Source: Hybos culiciformis
Taxonomy: Eukaryota > Arthropoda > Insecta > Diptera > Hybotidae
NCBI GenBank assembly: GCA_964007475.1
Contig: OZ023273.1
Span: 38,379,525-38,443,524, forward strand
Direction: 5' to 3'
DNA: 64,000 nt
Shown: piece by piece, positions 40,631 through 53,149 of the stretch
Layout of the letters: each line of letters opens with the position of its first letter
Numbering within the stretch: the first letter of the stretch is position 1
Position numbers and translations under genes: made by a program
Notes under the pieces: generated by a model
What the model saw: the letters and a program-made list of their open reading frames with translations, nothing else
Databases searched by the model: none
What the model was told of the DNA's origin: nothing

Positions 40631-41366
40631 AATACTTTATTTGAAACCGATCATACTTTTCCTGCAACTAACAGTAGTTTGTTCCAAGAATCTTAAAATA
40701 ATACTCTTTTAAAGAAAAAGAAATTTTATTAAGAGAAAATAATTTCTTTTACCGCAATGTTATGGAATTAAATTCTTTTGACCCAAAAAATAGATAGTTT
40801 TTGTAAAAAAAATTTTGTTCCAGTAAATTAAAGTCATCATTTTAATTCTATTTCAGTCAAAGAATCTACAAAAAAAACAAAAAAAATAAGGAAATTATTT
40901 ACCAAAACATAAATTCTGTTGCAGGAATAAACATAATTTTAAGGCAAGGGAAACTCTTTTTTGGCAAAATATTTTTCATTCTCTGAAAAAAAACAATGTT
41001 GTTGAAACAGAATTATTGTTTCTGCAAAAAAAATATATTGGTCGAAAATGAATTCAAAAAAAAATTTCTGTCAGTGTATGAAATTTAAAATTATCTATAC
41101 TTAAACAGCCAGCATTGATATACAACAGAAAAACAAAATAGAGTTTTATCTTTCTGTAATCTTTGAGAGCTGGAAGTGCCAAATTTTCAATTTTTATTAA
41201 GTTTCCAAAGTATGATATAGGTTTTATAAAAGCAGAATTATAGAATCATTTCACATTATTATTATTTTTATTGTTGCTGTCGTAAATCTTATTGGTATTT
41301 TTCAGAACAAGAAAATTATTCTTAAAAATAAATTTAGTATTTTTATTGCATACCTACATACGTACA

Positions 41367-41566
41367 NNNNNNNNNNNNNNNNNNNNNNNNNNNNNNNNNN
41401 NNNNNNNNNNNNNNNNNNNNNNNNNNNNNNNNNNNNNNNNNNNNNNNNNNNNNNNNNNNNNNNNNNNNNNNNNNNNNNNNNNNNNNNNNNNNNNNNNNNN
41501 NNNNNNNNNNNNNNNNNNNNNNNNNNNNNNNNNNNNNNNNNNNNNNNNNNNNNNNNNNNNNNNNNN
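41367..41566. other. Assembly gap (200 N)
   Basis: Exactly 200 undetermined bases, a fixed-size scaffolding placeholder. True distance and content are unknown, and order and orientation across it depend on scaffolding. Open frames crossing it are meaningless. Confidence 0.99.
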
Positions 41567-44500
41567 ATGTAGGAGATTGGGCAAAATTGTTCATTGCTTA
41601 ATAGTACATCAAGTTCGTTAATTGAACCAGAAGCAAGATGAAATAAATTCATAATTTTAAGTACAGATAGGAATTAAACTAGGATTTTTGGATTGCTTTA
41701 GGGTAGAAAGATATAGAAGATATTCTCTTTTTTATAATCGTAATAACTTCACATCATGAAAATTTAAAAAAATCTCATATAAAAAAACCATATCTCCCAA
41801 AGAATAGTGGATACTGACACCTATCTCAAATTGATGTGTAACTCTACATATTTTTAATACTTTTCGTTACGTCGAAATGAGATTAATATTTAGTATCTAA
41901 CTTTTCATTTTATACTGAATTCAAAATATTTTTTTTTTCGAACAGAAACTAATAAATTCCTCAATTCCAATTTCCAAACTGTAAAGAGGCCTTTAAATAA
42001 AAATTATAACAATCATGAAGGAACCAACAAATAAACGCTTATTTAAATCGTCTTCCATATTAACATAATTACAAATTTGTTAAATTCACATGAAGAATGA
42101 ATATTTACGAAAATATTTTTATAAAAATAAAGAAACGAAGGCCTTATATTGCACTTCTAAAATAGATTTTGTTAAAATGTTCCTAAAAACTTTAGAAAAT
42201 AAATAATTTGTATATCACATTATCAATAATTATTCTAAATTCTCTAAATATGTACCAATTTATCCCTTTCTGTCATTACGTCATCAACATTTCAAAATAA
42301 CTTTAATTAAAAATGTTTAACCCTTATTCAGGATTTTTTTTTTAAATAATATGAGTGTCAGCAGATGTGATGTTTGTATGAGTGAAATTAATTCATGTAG
42401 AATTCTCTAATTAAAAAGTATTATTAGTTAGTACCTTTAAATGTATGTATGTCAAAACAAAACAATTAGATTTATTTGTTTATTGATATACTAATCATTA
42501 ATTTATGTATTTTAAGTACAATATGCTACAATTTTGATCTCTTATTTTGTAAAGGTACATACATGTGAACATATATTTTAGAAATTTTCATAAATTTTAA
42601 ATCCTTTAAATTTATCATTAAAACACATTATGTGTAAATGTGTTTTATGCTTTTTTGCACCTTGCACGCTGATGATAAAAATAATATTATATAATAAGAA
42701 CAATGTACTTATATATACAACATAGTAAATATATAATTAAATCATAGTTATTAATATTTTATTAAATCGTGAAAAACGTTATTGATGTTTTTTATATATA
42801 CTTACATACACGTTTACTGGTATATGTAGTTAAAAAAAAAATAAAGAAATGACAAAATTTTAAGCACATTTTATAAAACAATAAAAGTTAATGTTCATAT
42901 AGCGTTTTAAAACCATCTGCTGAAACAATTCATTTGAAAGTATGAAATAATAAAAATAATTTTAACTGTTTTAATTGTACGTATTATTTACGACAAAACT
43001 TTGAAAAATAAATTTAATTATAAATTTTTTTAAATATTTACATTACATACGAACTTAACTATTGTAATTATTTCTATACAAACAGGAGCCGGAAAATGGT
43101 GAAGAAAATTCCATATCGTCACTATAATAATTTTATTTTTGTCGTATCTTATGCTCAAGCCATATGTTAATCTCGAAAACAACAAGATAAAAATATTCGC
43201 CTCTAAAAAGTAAATGAACTTATGCCCAATTTTAAACTTAACTATTTTTAAATGATTTCTATAAAATTGGAAAATTCGAGAAATCAGAGGTTTTATTGCA
43301 GTTTTTCCGTACTCAATTAAAAAATAATTTTAGTTGAAATTTTTTTTTGTTATAACCATTATGATCTCATAAAATTCTGAAGCAACGAATACTTATTCCA
43401 CACATAAATACACTTTGGTTAGAGGGCTTAATACTAGTAAAAATTAATTCAGTATCATTCTAAATTTAAGAATATGTGGTAAATCAAAATATATTTACAA
43501 AAATGTACATAGATAGTACCTACATATGTATATATATGTAATACCTATGAATATTATATTATACATATACTTATTTAAGAATCAAGAAGCATGAAATATT
43601 TTTGTCCTTTTGTTATTTCTTTCTTCTGAACAACATTATAAAAAATCTTTTTTACTCATAAAATAAGACGTCGATAAAAATTCATTTTTGTTATGATAGT
43701 TTGTTTTACGATTTTAACCTTGTTCCAGTTATAAATTTATTTTATTACATTCCATTCATTAAATAAATGTCTTGTCACGCAGGATTGCTTTAGGTTAGAA
43801 ACAAATGGAATGAGTAAAATTTTTAATATGTTTTCATTAGTTTCATAGTTTCATTTCATTTCAAACATTTTTTTATTTTGCTATTTTATATTTATTTCAT
43901 AATTAATTTGAAAACATCCTGTCCTAGATAAAAATAGATATCCATAAGTCTTCATGTAGCGTAGCAGGTTTCGACGTTTAAAATAGAATTAAATTTTATG
44001 TTCTATATTGTTATTGATTTGAATGAGATTCTTTTGAAAACTCTTATATTTTTAGATTATTCGCTTTTTAGCAAATTTTGTATCAGAAATAAAAAAACTA
44101 ATTTTAATTAGGTGCTCAATAATCTGTCGTTCCGTGAATCCGTCCATTACTTTTAAGCCCCAAAATAGACGCCATCTTCTTCAGTTTCATCTCAATGTGA
44201 TTTTTTGGATGCTTGTACATTTCGTAGTTGGAATCTCTCAGCCAGCCGAGGATGAAAATATTTTTCATCCAATAATTTGATTTGAAAAGTTTAAATGGAT
44301 TTTGATTAGAAAATTTGCAAAACATTAATATTTAGACCTCGATTGTGCCCATGGATTAAATTTTTTTTCTAACCTTATATGATTCAAAACACAACATTTT
44401 AAGAAATAAAGAAAAATCATTCAAAATGAACTAAAATAAAACCCTCAAATATTTTTTATCGATCGAACCTTTCTACGGGCCTGCAGTTAATACAAAATAT

Positions 44501-44859
44501 TTTATAATTTAAATATGATTTAAACAAATATCGAAATCTGCCTTACCTTAACAAAACGTTATTATTAGAAGAATCATAAAATATTATATTTTATTTTGAT
44601 AGTTTAATTAAATCGATGTTACGCCCAAAAAATTTTATGAATGAAAAATTTTTATTGATTAAAGATTCAAAAATTGAGCTAATTAAAGAGTTTATTATTT
44701 TTAAAATATTTACATCCCACCATTATATTGAAAAAAGTTGGCGAAGTATAATAATTTCCAAAAAATATAAATTATAAAACCAGATAAAGCGCGCAATTAA
44801 GACAAATTCTACTTAAATAGTCATTATGGGTATATTTAACAAATTCAAAATATTCTGAT
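41567..44859. other. AT-rich sequence; one weak open frame
   Basis: No gene could be supported. The only stretch that looks different from background is 44116-44325 on the minus strand, a 69-codon frame ending KKMASILGLKSNGRIHGTTD, with slightly higher G/C. It matches no family I recognise and could be a remnant or chance. Confidence 0.4.
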
Positions 44860-44868
44860 TAATATTTG

Positions 44869-45505
44869 GGTGACATGAAATAACGCCCAAGGTATTAACG
44901 CCCAAAAGGCGTTATTTCCCGCCATAGTGGGAAATAAAGCCCAAATTGCGTTTAGGCTTTATTTCTCACAGTGATGAGAAATAACAGCCGAAAATATGAG
45001 GAATGAACACCCAAATGAAAGTAAAGAGTGAATTAAGGCCTAAAAAATGTTTCAATTTAAATAAGTGAATTTTTATTTTTATTTGCAGCACCATCTGTTT
45101 TTTGTGGCTACATGACATAATCGCGAATGTCATAACCGCGAATTTTTTTTGTCATAATAAATAAAAAATAAAAATGTCATAACCGCGAAAAATGTCTTAT
45201 ATTTTTTTGTCATAGCACCGCAAATCCCACTGACCAACCACAACATTTTTTTATCGAGGTCTGGTAAGCACACGGGGGCGGGGGCAGCATGGCGGCGGGC
45301 GGGCGGTTGGTCAGTGGGATTTGCGGCTTTGGGTGTTATTTCTTTTTTAACAAACAAAAAATGCAAAAAGGAATTAACGCCCGTGGGCGTTATTACCCAT
45401 CACTGTGAGAAATAAAGCCCAAACGTAATTTGGGCTTTATTTCCCACTACGGAGGGAAATAACGCCTCTTGGGCGTTAATACCTTGGGCGTTATTTCATG
45501 TCACC
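44869..45505. mobile_element. Foldback/Mutator-like MITE, 118-bp terminal inverted repeats, 9-bp target duplication
   Basis: Both ends begin GGTGACATGAAATAACGCCC and pair for about 118 bp (44869-44986 and 45388-45505) at roughly 90% identity. They are flanked by the 9-bp direct repeat TAATATTTG (44860-44868 and 45506-45514). Each arm contains its own small hairpins (TAACGCC...GGCGTTA and AAATAAAGCC...GGCTTTATTT). A 9-bp duplication with very long TIRs fits Mutator-like (MULE) elements. No transposase is inside. The interior carries three GTCATAAYCGCGAA repeats and a second, 22-bp perfect inverted repeat around a G-rich loop. A minus-strand 78-codon frame inside is not supported as a gene. Confidence 0.88.
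45218..45326. repeat. Nested 22-bp perfect inverted repeat with G-rich loop
   Basis: Arms at 45218-45239 and 45305-45326 (CCGCAAATCCCACTGACCAA... and its complement). The loop from 45274 to 45304 is the most G/C-rich stretch of the window, with two five-G runs and two GGG runs on the plus strand, able in principle to form a G-quadruplex. Confidence 0.85.
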
Positions 45506-45514
45506 TAATATTTG

Positions 45515-46359
45515 TACATATTCCGTAGTATTAAAAAATAAATTTATATACTTTTGTGTCAATTGAATTTGAATTTGTATTGTACTTGCATTATGTTATC
45601 AAAATTTTTAGATTATTTTATATTATTATATGTATTGTCTGTTTTGAAATCGTTTAGTCTTATCCTTCAAAATATTTCCACATTAAATATAATGACATTT
45701 AGAGCACATGTTATTTACAGTAATTGCATTAGAAAATCAAAATAAAAATGTAGTGTGGGAATTGAAAATAGATACATTGCATATAATAAAACATCATTTA
45801 CAGAAAAACTCAGCTCTGATGGCAATTTTTAAAGTTACAAATATTACAAAATCGTTTTTAGTTATTTCTTCAAATCCTTCTTCGGAATTCTTCTATGTGA
45901 TTCAATAATTTGCTATTAGCTAAATCGATAAACACTTCAATATCAACAAGAATATTAAATACATAGTTTCGAACTTTGCAATTTTTCAATGGAGAATCTT
46001 AGAAAGCTATGAATGGAAAGAAAATATGATAATTTTTCCAAAAATCTATTAAAAAAAAACTTGACAAGAAACAGATAGTGATAATTTATCCTTCAGAATA
46101 TTCTATTTAAATATTAAAGTACTTAAGTATAATACTTCCAAGTATGTATAGATAAACATTTTTTTTCAAATCTTGAAAGTTAAAAAGTAGTTGCTACTGT
46201 TTTATATCTAATTAAAAATTTCTTTTGAATAACAAGAAAAAATTATCATTATACCAGTTTTATATTTTCTGATAGTTTCTTTTTGTTATCGAAGTAGAAT
46301 AATTAATATGAATTGACCACTAATTGAAAAAACTAATTTCAAAAAAAATATAAATTTGT
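45515..46359. other. AT-rich spacer
   Basis: No feature found between two transposon remnants. Two overlapping open frames (45554-45745, 45708-45908) lack any domain signature. Confidence 0.5.
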
Positions 46360-46361
46360 TA

Positions 46362-47299
46362 AAAGGGGGGAAGATTCGGACATATTTTACATTGGCCACC
46401 AAAAATATGCCTAAAATATTTTTAAAAATATTTTCAAATGATTTTCCAAATAATTCAATCTTTTAGCTTGTTTTATGCCGAATTTGAAGTGTCTAGATTA
46501 AAGTTTGGCTTTGCTGTAGCGATCCTAAAAATGTCTGAATGTGGGGGTAGTTTCAGACAGGGGGTGGGGTAGATTCAGACACTTATTGAAATAGTTCTAC
46601 AATGGTAAAAATGTTGTATTTTGTATTGAATTTAAAAATTTTATTTTATTTTCAGTTACTTTAAACTAAAAGTACAAATTCTAAGTAGGTACATCAGTCA
46701 AAAATTCAATTGGTATTGATAATAGAAATAAGATTTCATTCATTTAAAAGATTCAGTCTTTTTTCTTACATTTTTGAACATTGTCATCAATTTATTATTA
46801 TTTTTATTATTATTATGTCTATTGGTTTTTCTTTTATAATTTCGAGGCCTCTTGAATTAAAAAAAAACTAATTATGTTCAAAAAATGACGCATGGGATAG
46901 TTTTGGACCCCATTTCGTCTGTCCGAAAGTGGCCCACCATGACTCTTAATAAATTAAATTTTTAATATATTTATAAAAGAAAATTTAATTTCTCAATAAT
47001 TAAATTTTTATAATTAAATAATGGCAAAAATAAATGTATAATTACTTTTTGTCAATTTTTTTTTTTCGAAGTGAATCACTGTTTAATAAATTTTAAAAAA
47101 GTTACTTTGACAAGCTGAAAACATAAAATTCATCGCACATGTCAAACCACAAACCACAACTAATTCAAATTTTTTATGAAGTGAGAAAATGGGCATCTGA
47201 TAATATGTCTAAAATACCAAAATTAGATGCAACAAATATTTTGCGAGTTATAGGCCATGTCTGAATGTGTACACTGTCCGAAACTCCCCCCCTTTCCCC
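46362..47299. mobile_element. Transposon remnant with G-run TIRs (GGGG.AGTTTCGGACA), TA-flanked
   Basis: The left end AAAGGGGGGAAGATTCGGAC and the right end read in reverse (GGGGAAAGGGGGGGAGTTTC, then GGACA) form an imperfect TIR of about 40 bp that ends in GGCC on both sides. TA dinucleotides flank both ends. Variants of GGGGTAGWTTCAGACA recur inside at about 46543 and 46566, and gggatagttttggacc/tgtccgaaagt around 46899-46930. No transposase frame is visible. TA target and about 940 bp would fit a mariner/pogo-type non-autonomous element; class uncertain. Confidence 0.6.
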
Positions 47300-47301
47300 T
47301 A

Positions 47302-47818
47302 CATATATAGTGAGAAAAGTTACAGAAAATATTTGTAATTAATTCGAATTGGTTTGATGCCAGATTAAAATTCTAATTTTCTGCAATTCAGATTATTAAT
47401 TATTTGAACGAGAATTTCATCTTTGATGGTCAGTTATGGAAAATGCTGTAATTTTTGGAGAAATTAATAATAAATAAACGGAAATAACAAGCCGCTGTCA
47501 TACTAAAATTTCTTTATTCAAGAATTAGGATCAAATTATTTATTCCATTAATCAATTTCCCAAATCATATTTCTCAATATTCCCAATCTAATATCTTTTA
47601 ATAAAACATTACTTTATTTTTCTAAATAAAATACGCAGGTATGTATACATTTTTTGTTATTATGAAAAGAATTTATTGTATTTACATGCTTTATAGGGAA
47701 TTACTTAAATAAATGTTGTTAATGAAAATGAAAATGCCATAATTAATTAGAAACATAAATTATATTAAGGTTTTATTTTTAATTCCAGAAAATTTATTAT
47801 TAAAGCACATAGTACAAC
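47302..47818. other. AT-rich spacer
   Basis: Nothing recognised between the G-run element and the hAT-type element. Confidence 0.5.
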
Positions 47819-47826
47819 CATGTAGT

Positions 47827-48534
47827 CAGTGCCGGATCCAGCAAGTGCAAGACCCGATTGGATTTTTTCCGCGGGGCCCCTTAAGCTTTAAATTTTAATT
47901 TAAAATTAGGAAATAAAACACTTTAATATATTTTAATATATATCATGCAATTTTTTTTGCATGCTCATACAATTTGCGAAAATTTACAAAAAAAACAAAT
48001 TTGAGCAAGTAAATCGTTGTGTGAATGAAATCATGAAGCTTGCGCAAGCCAAAAAAGCCAAAATCGGTTTTGCCAGAAAACTTGCATGAGGTGTGTACAT
48101 GTGCATGAGCATATATAGTTGAGTTGTCGTTGAATTCAACGAAAAGTGAGTTAGGAAATATTGCTGTTCACTTAATTTGTTTGTAATAGTAGTGCTGTTC
48201 AGCGCGAACTTTTTTAAGGGAAAAAAATATCTTTCTTATTTTTAGATCACAATTTTTTTTAAATAATTTAGTCTTCTTCACTGTTTATATGAATTAATAT
48301 TTTTCTATAAAAACAATTTTTGTTATTTATTTAAAAAAAAGTTATGTTTTCTTAAAATTTAAATTTTAATTATAAGTTAAAGATTTATTTTTGTAACCCT
48401 TACCATTTTTACATATGTGTACTTGAAACTTCCATTACAGATAATAAATTCAGATGTGCGGGGCCCCTTCAAGCGCAGTCAAGCGCGGGGCCCGATTGAG
48501 AGCAATTGCTCCAATCGCCCCAAATCCGGCACTG
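47827..48534. mobile_element. Non-autonomous hAT-type element, 708 bp, 8-bp target duplication
   Basis: Ends are CAGTGCCGGAT...ATCCGGCACTG, flanked by perfect 8-bp direct repeats CATGTAGT (47819-47826 and 48535-48542). CAGNG-type termini and an 8-bp duplication are the hallmarks of hAT transposons. Subterminal G/C-rich blocks (GGGGCCCC, CCCGATTG) occur near both ends in inverted orientation. The interior is AT-rich with no transposase; a 76-codon frame across the right end is spurious. A 16-bp perfect palindrome TCGTTGAATTCAACGA lies at 48127-48142. Confidence 0.9.
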
Positions 48535-48542
48535 CATGTAGT

Positions 48543-51500
48543 ACATATCGTATAAAATTAGATTGGAAATGTTTAATTGAAAACATGAAAGATTTTCAAA
48601 TCAACATCATAGGTAAGGGAAAAAAAATTATTTTGTTTTTTGCGTAATTATGCTATTCAATCATAAAAATCAGTTTTATTATAAATTGAAAGAAAATAAT
48701 TAATTGTTACTAAATTTTTGATTGATTATATTGTGCAAAAATAGTTTTTTATGTAAAAGTTTTTTTTTTAATTACAAAAGCAAAAATATAGAATTTTTTT
48801 CTATTCGTAATATTCGTAAAAACAATTAATACCTTTATCAACATATTACAGAAATATAATGTGTATTACAATTTAGTATAGTTTTTTTTCAATATTCCAA
48901 AAAACTTGGAATTGACTAAAATATCAATTTAAAAAAAAGTAGACAAGTTGGAAATATTATAGCAGTTCAGTATAGGAATTGAATTAATGTACCTACAACC
49001 TTAAGTACGGCAATATCACCGCCCCATTCAAATCGACATTATACATATTGAGTTGTTTTGATTTCGAATTTTGTTAGGACTTAGGATAAATAAAATGAAT
49101 ATAACTTGCTTACTATACATAAATATATGAACATAAATGTTGTTTGGATTTTTTATTTTTCAAGTTCAAAAATATCTGCAGTTTTAGGTCAGATATATGC
49201 AAATTAAAACCATTACTTACCTAATGCTTTTAGCGTTTTAACTTTAATACATTATACAAATATATTTTGATTCTAAGCGCAGATAAATTGTCTGATGCAA
49301 TTTTGACATAAGATTAGTTTTATCAATCGGCAAATTCGTTAGGCTAACTAGGTCTCTTTAATAAATTGTATAATAAATCAGTCAAATGGGTTAATATTTT
49401 TCATTCTTCAAACAATGTAAATATTAAAAAAGAAATTTCATTAATTTTTTTTTTATTTTGACAATTTGATTTCGTTTGCATGGGAGCATTTGTTTTTTTT
49501 TTTCTATATCCAATTGTATATATACATTATGTACAAGGTATACTATACACAATTATATTTTTGTTGTGTATATTTGTGATTCCTTTTTTGGTCTTCTAAA
49601 ATAACAGTCACAAAATTAATATAATGAAAAATTTATAAATAGATGGAACGTGATTTACCTGTTTGCTTTTCTTTTTCTTTTTTTCATACCTTTAAATAAG
49701 TATCTTTTTCATGCAATCGGAATACATAATTACAATCATGAAAATTTCTTCTATTTGTTCTTTAACTTAGGTTAAATACCTACTTGTCTTTGCTATCATA
49801 ATTTTCTTACAGACAAAAATAGACCAAAATGATGATGAATAAAAAAAAGTATATGTATTTTAAAATTTAATATTATTTGACCATGTATTTTTCACACAGC
49901 ATTAAATTTCTATTTTGTGTTGAACAATTTAGTATCTTAAGAAGCATATCAAATTTATGGTGAAAAATTAATACGATATTTCGCACTTAAATGCCTTACT
50001 CACATCAATATTTTGCTATTAAAAATGGTTGAATAAAACAAGTGTTGCATTTAAGTTTGAGTAACAAATAAATTTTTAGAAGTTCATTTTAAAAGATTGA
50101 GATAATGTTAACTAAATGAAAATTTTTTTTTTTGAAGTATATAGTTAGTCCTTTTATAAATAAATTCAATCGAAGGAAAATTATGCATCAAAAGATACTT
50201 ACTTATATACATGTATAAATAAGAGAGTACATAAATAGAAAATAATGTAATTTTTGATTTAATGTTTTATGATTTCTTCAAATTTTATTTTAAATGGTTT
50301 TACTATGGTTTTTGACCCTAACCGAAAATTAGAAAAAGATAATGCATACTACAAAAAGTTGATTAGCATAATTAGAAAGGAATATGTGAATGTAAAAATA
50401 AATAAAAAAAATATATAGAACACTTCCTCATAATTGAAGTATGTAGCTCGTTTCAATTAATCTACATCAATCGCTCAATCGTTCCTTCAATCTACATCTA
50501 CTTTAAAACGAATTTTCATGTAAATCCATTTGTGGCCCCCAATTGATATTCTTTTAACCCATTCCGGGCTAACAAATATTTTTAAGGTTTGAAAGTTTCT
50601 ATCTACAAAGTCCTTACTTGGGAAATCTCATGTTTTAGCTTGAACGAATTTACGCATATTTTGGTATCAATTGGATAAATCGATCAACCGATGGACTGAC
50701 AGACGAACAGACAGAAAGTAAAATCATATGGTACGTTTTTATTTTTTGATGGAAAACGGGTTAAAAATATAAAATTTAAAACTTATCGTAATTTTTTTAC
50801 CCAAATTATAATAAATAGGTAAGTTCCCTGTAGGTTATACTAATGAATGAATGAATTCATAAGTCGTATTGAAGTAATTTTTGAAATTTATTGGAAAAGG
50901 AGTTTTATTTTTATTTTTTATACAAGTACATGGACATATCGATATAATTCAACATTGATAATATAACTTAACCATAAAAATATAATTCCAATTAAAAAAT
51001 ATTCAATTCGAATTATATAAAACTCTTTGGAATAATAATTTTTTTTTTTTCATAGTTTTCAATTACAAAAGTGTGTTCGAAAATGAAATAAAACTTCACA
51101 TAATAAATATGCCATTAAAGATGAATATTGACAATGATTTTGAATTTTAAAAGCAAAGTGAGTAAAATGAGACAATCGTATTTTGATTTCACTTCTTATT
51201 ATTGTGAACACGAATTAATTTATTTATATAGTTTATATTGTAACTTCACTAACGAACTTCATACAAGAATTTGTTTTTGCAATTTTGTTTGTAAAAAATT
51301 ATTTCATTACAGCATTTAGTAAATTCAGCAAATTCCATGTGACATAAATGGAGACAAACCGCACCAATAAAAAGTGATTTGTGTTTTCCATAATTGAATT
51401 GTAAAGTTCAATGCCTCATTGTGGTTTTATGGATTTTATGTATGTACGTATGTAAATATAGGTATGTAAATTTGAAAACATGAATTATATATTAACAACT

Positions 51501-52832
51501 ATTCTTCATTGATAGATTATTTTTAATGTTTTTCAAAAGTCTGAAATAAAAATATGTTAAATATTATAGATAGAGATACATTTATATTGCATACATATTT
51601 GCATTGTACATATGTATAAAATTGTACATCCATGAGTAACAAAATTGAATGTGTAGAAACAATTCAATTTATTAAAAAAAAAATGTCTGAATGCAAATAT
51701 TTTGATAAGCTTCATTTATAGTTAAATAGAAGTTCAGCTAAATTTTTATCTTTTATACTTGATGTATATATTTCTATTTTATAGTATATTTAGTCTTAGA
51801 ACCTCACATTGAAATTGACTTCTTTAACTATTAAATTTCTAAGCATACAATTTTATACTGTATCGTTTAATGAATCGGAATCGTAAAGAGAGACTCAAAG
51901 AAATATTCAGTTTCTGCCCAACTTTTAGCAAACTATATGAATTACTGCTGATAATTCAGCGGTCTAGATAATAAATTTATAGCATTTAACAATATATGAA
52001 ATATCTTTAATCATTATACATTTCTTGTTTTTGTAACTTGGTTCATAAATGCAAACAAAAAAACCTAATGAATATAAATAATTATATATCAATAAATCTT
52101 CGCAATGCACTTTCAGCCATAATTTTTTGTAAAAATCTTTCAAGAAATTTTCAATATTCAAATAAGGCATGATTTTTTTAATTATAATTTTTCATGAAAT
52201 GAGCTACGCTAGGTTTAAATAAGAGATCCTCAAAAAAAAGGTTAAACTTATATTATTAAATGTGTATAAAAAAACAATAAAAACTAGGAAGTCGAGATAT
52301 TATATTCTTTTTTTTAAAGTTATTTAATACAATTATTTTTTAGAGATATATATTTGGAATTTTTGAAGATAAATTTGGCGATTCTCTCAACAAAATTTTA
52401 ATAATAAAATTTTTGACAAAAAAAAAAGGAAACAAAAATATTCACTATATTTTTAAATAAATTCATTATTTCAAGGAATTTTTATAAAAATTTTCAATAA
52501 AAGATATATTTTTAATTTAAAATAGTCTCAAGTGAAAAAACTGTTGAATTGCGTATTGTAGAAAAGCACCTTAGGCTATCGAACTTATTTCTTGGAAAAA
52601 TAAATTTCACCAAAAAATAATTAAAAAATAAAAAAATATTACGTAAATAGTTCGAATTCTCTTTTGACGTATTTGCTCCATGTGCCATCAATTAATTTAA
52701 GTTTCATGTATCGTCGCTTTAACTTCCAGCCATTGCAGAATCATTTAAGGCACAAAATCCAAAAAAAAAACTTTTTTGAGCACTCAAGTTTTCTAATACG
52801 ATGAAATTATGTAATAAGGAACTATTACATAT
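48543..52832. other. AT-rich non-coding sequence
   Basis: No gene. Around 50520-50770 there is a G/C-richer patch containing GACTGACAGACGAACAGACA (50695-50714), of a kind often seen in dispersed insect repeats; element borders not found. Confidence 0.45.
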
Positions 52833-53095
52833 TAGCTCCATTTGATATTTGTAAGATGTGCGTAAATTGAACCAAAATCTATGCAATACTATGAATTGGA
52901 GCTAGTTCCCACCAGTTATTTTGTTTTTTATACCACAGAGAAATATAGTATACACAGAGGAATAATTTCATACCACTTATTTACAATAAAAAATAACATC
53001 GTTTAGCTCCATTTGATATTTGTAAAATGTGCGTAAATTGAACCAAAATCTATTCAATACTATGAAATGGAGCTAGTTCCCACCAGTTATTTTGT
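52833..53095. repeat. 92-bp direct repeat, two copies (52833-52924, 53004-53095)
   Basis: The two 92-bp copies differ at only a few positions. Each starts TAGCTCCATTTGATATTTGT and carries ATGGAGCTAG near its right side, so each copy is itself a small inverted-repeat unit. The second copy lies inside the loop of the 41-bp inverted repeat below. Confidence 0.92.
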
Positions 53096-53149
53096 ACTTA
53101 AAAAAGTTGTATGAAATTATTCCTCTGTGTATACTATATTTCTCTGTGG
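52933..53149. mobile_element. 41-bp perfect inverted repeat foldback (possible MITE, 217 bp)
   Basis: CCACAGAGAAATATAGTATA... at 52933-52973 is repeated exactly, inverted, at 53109-53149. The 135-nt loop includes one copy of the 92-bp repeat. No target duplication is clear. This could be a foldback element or the product of an inverted duplication. Confidence 0.75.

Larger units (their letters stand above)
40086..41076. mobile_element. Non-autonomous DNA transposon with CACTGASAGAA termini (991 bp)
   Basis: Left end CACTGAGAGAAGAG, right end (reverse complement) CACTGACAGAAATT, flanked on both sides by TA (40084-40085, 41077-41078). The interior holds a 65-bp tandem repeat, a long poly-T/G tract, a minus-strand tRNA-like unit and two CACACAGTGTG palindromes, but no transposase. 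CACTG...CAGTG ends recall the CACTA/EnSpm/Chapaev group, while the TA duplication would also fit a mariner-like origin; superfamily unresolved. A second element with the same termini is at 63.45 kb. Confidence 0.6.

Noticed and set aside
41292..41652. Open frames across the N gap
   Set aside because: They consist mostly of unknown residues.
45130..45366. 78-codon minus-strand frame with PPARRHAAPAPV
   Set aside because: Its non-AT part is just the G-rich loop of the foldback element.
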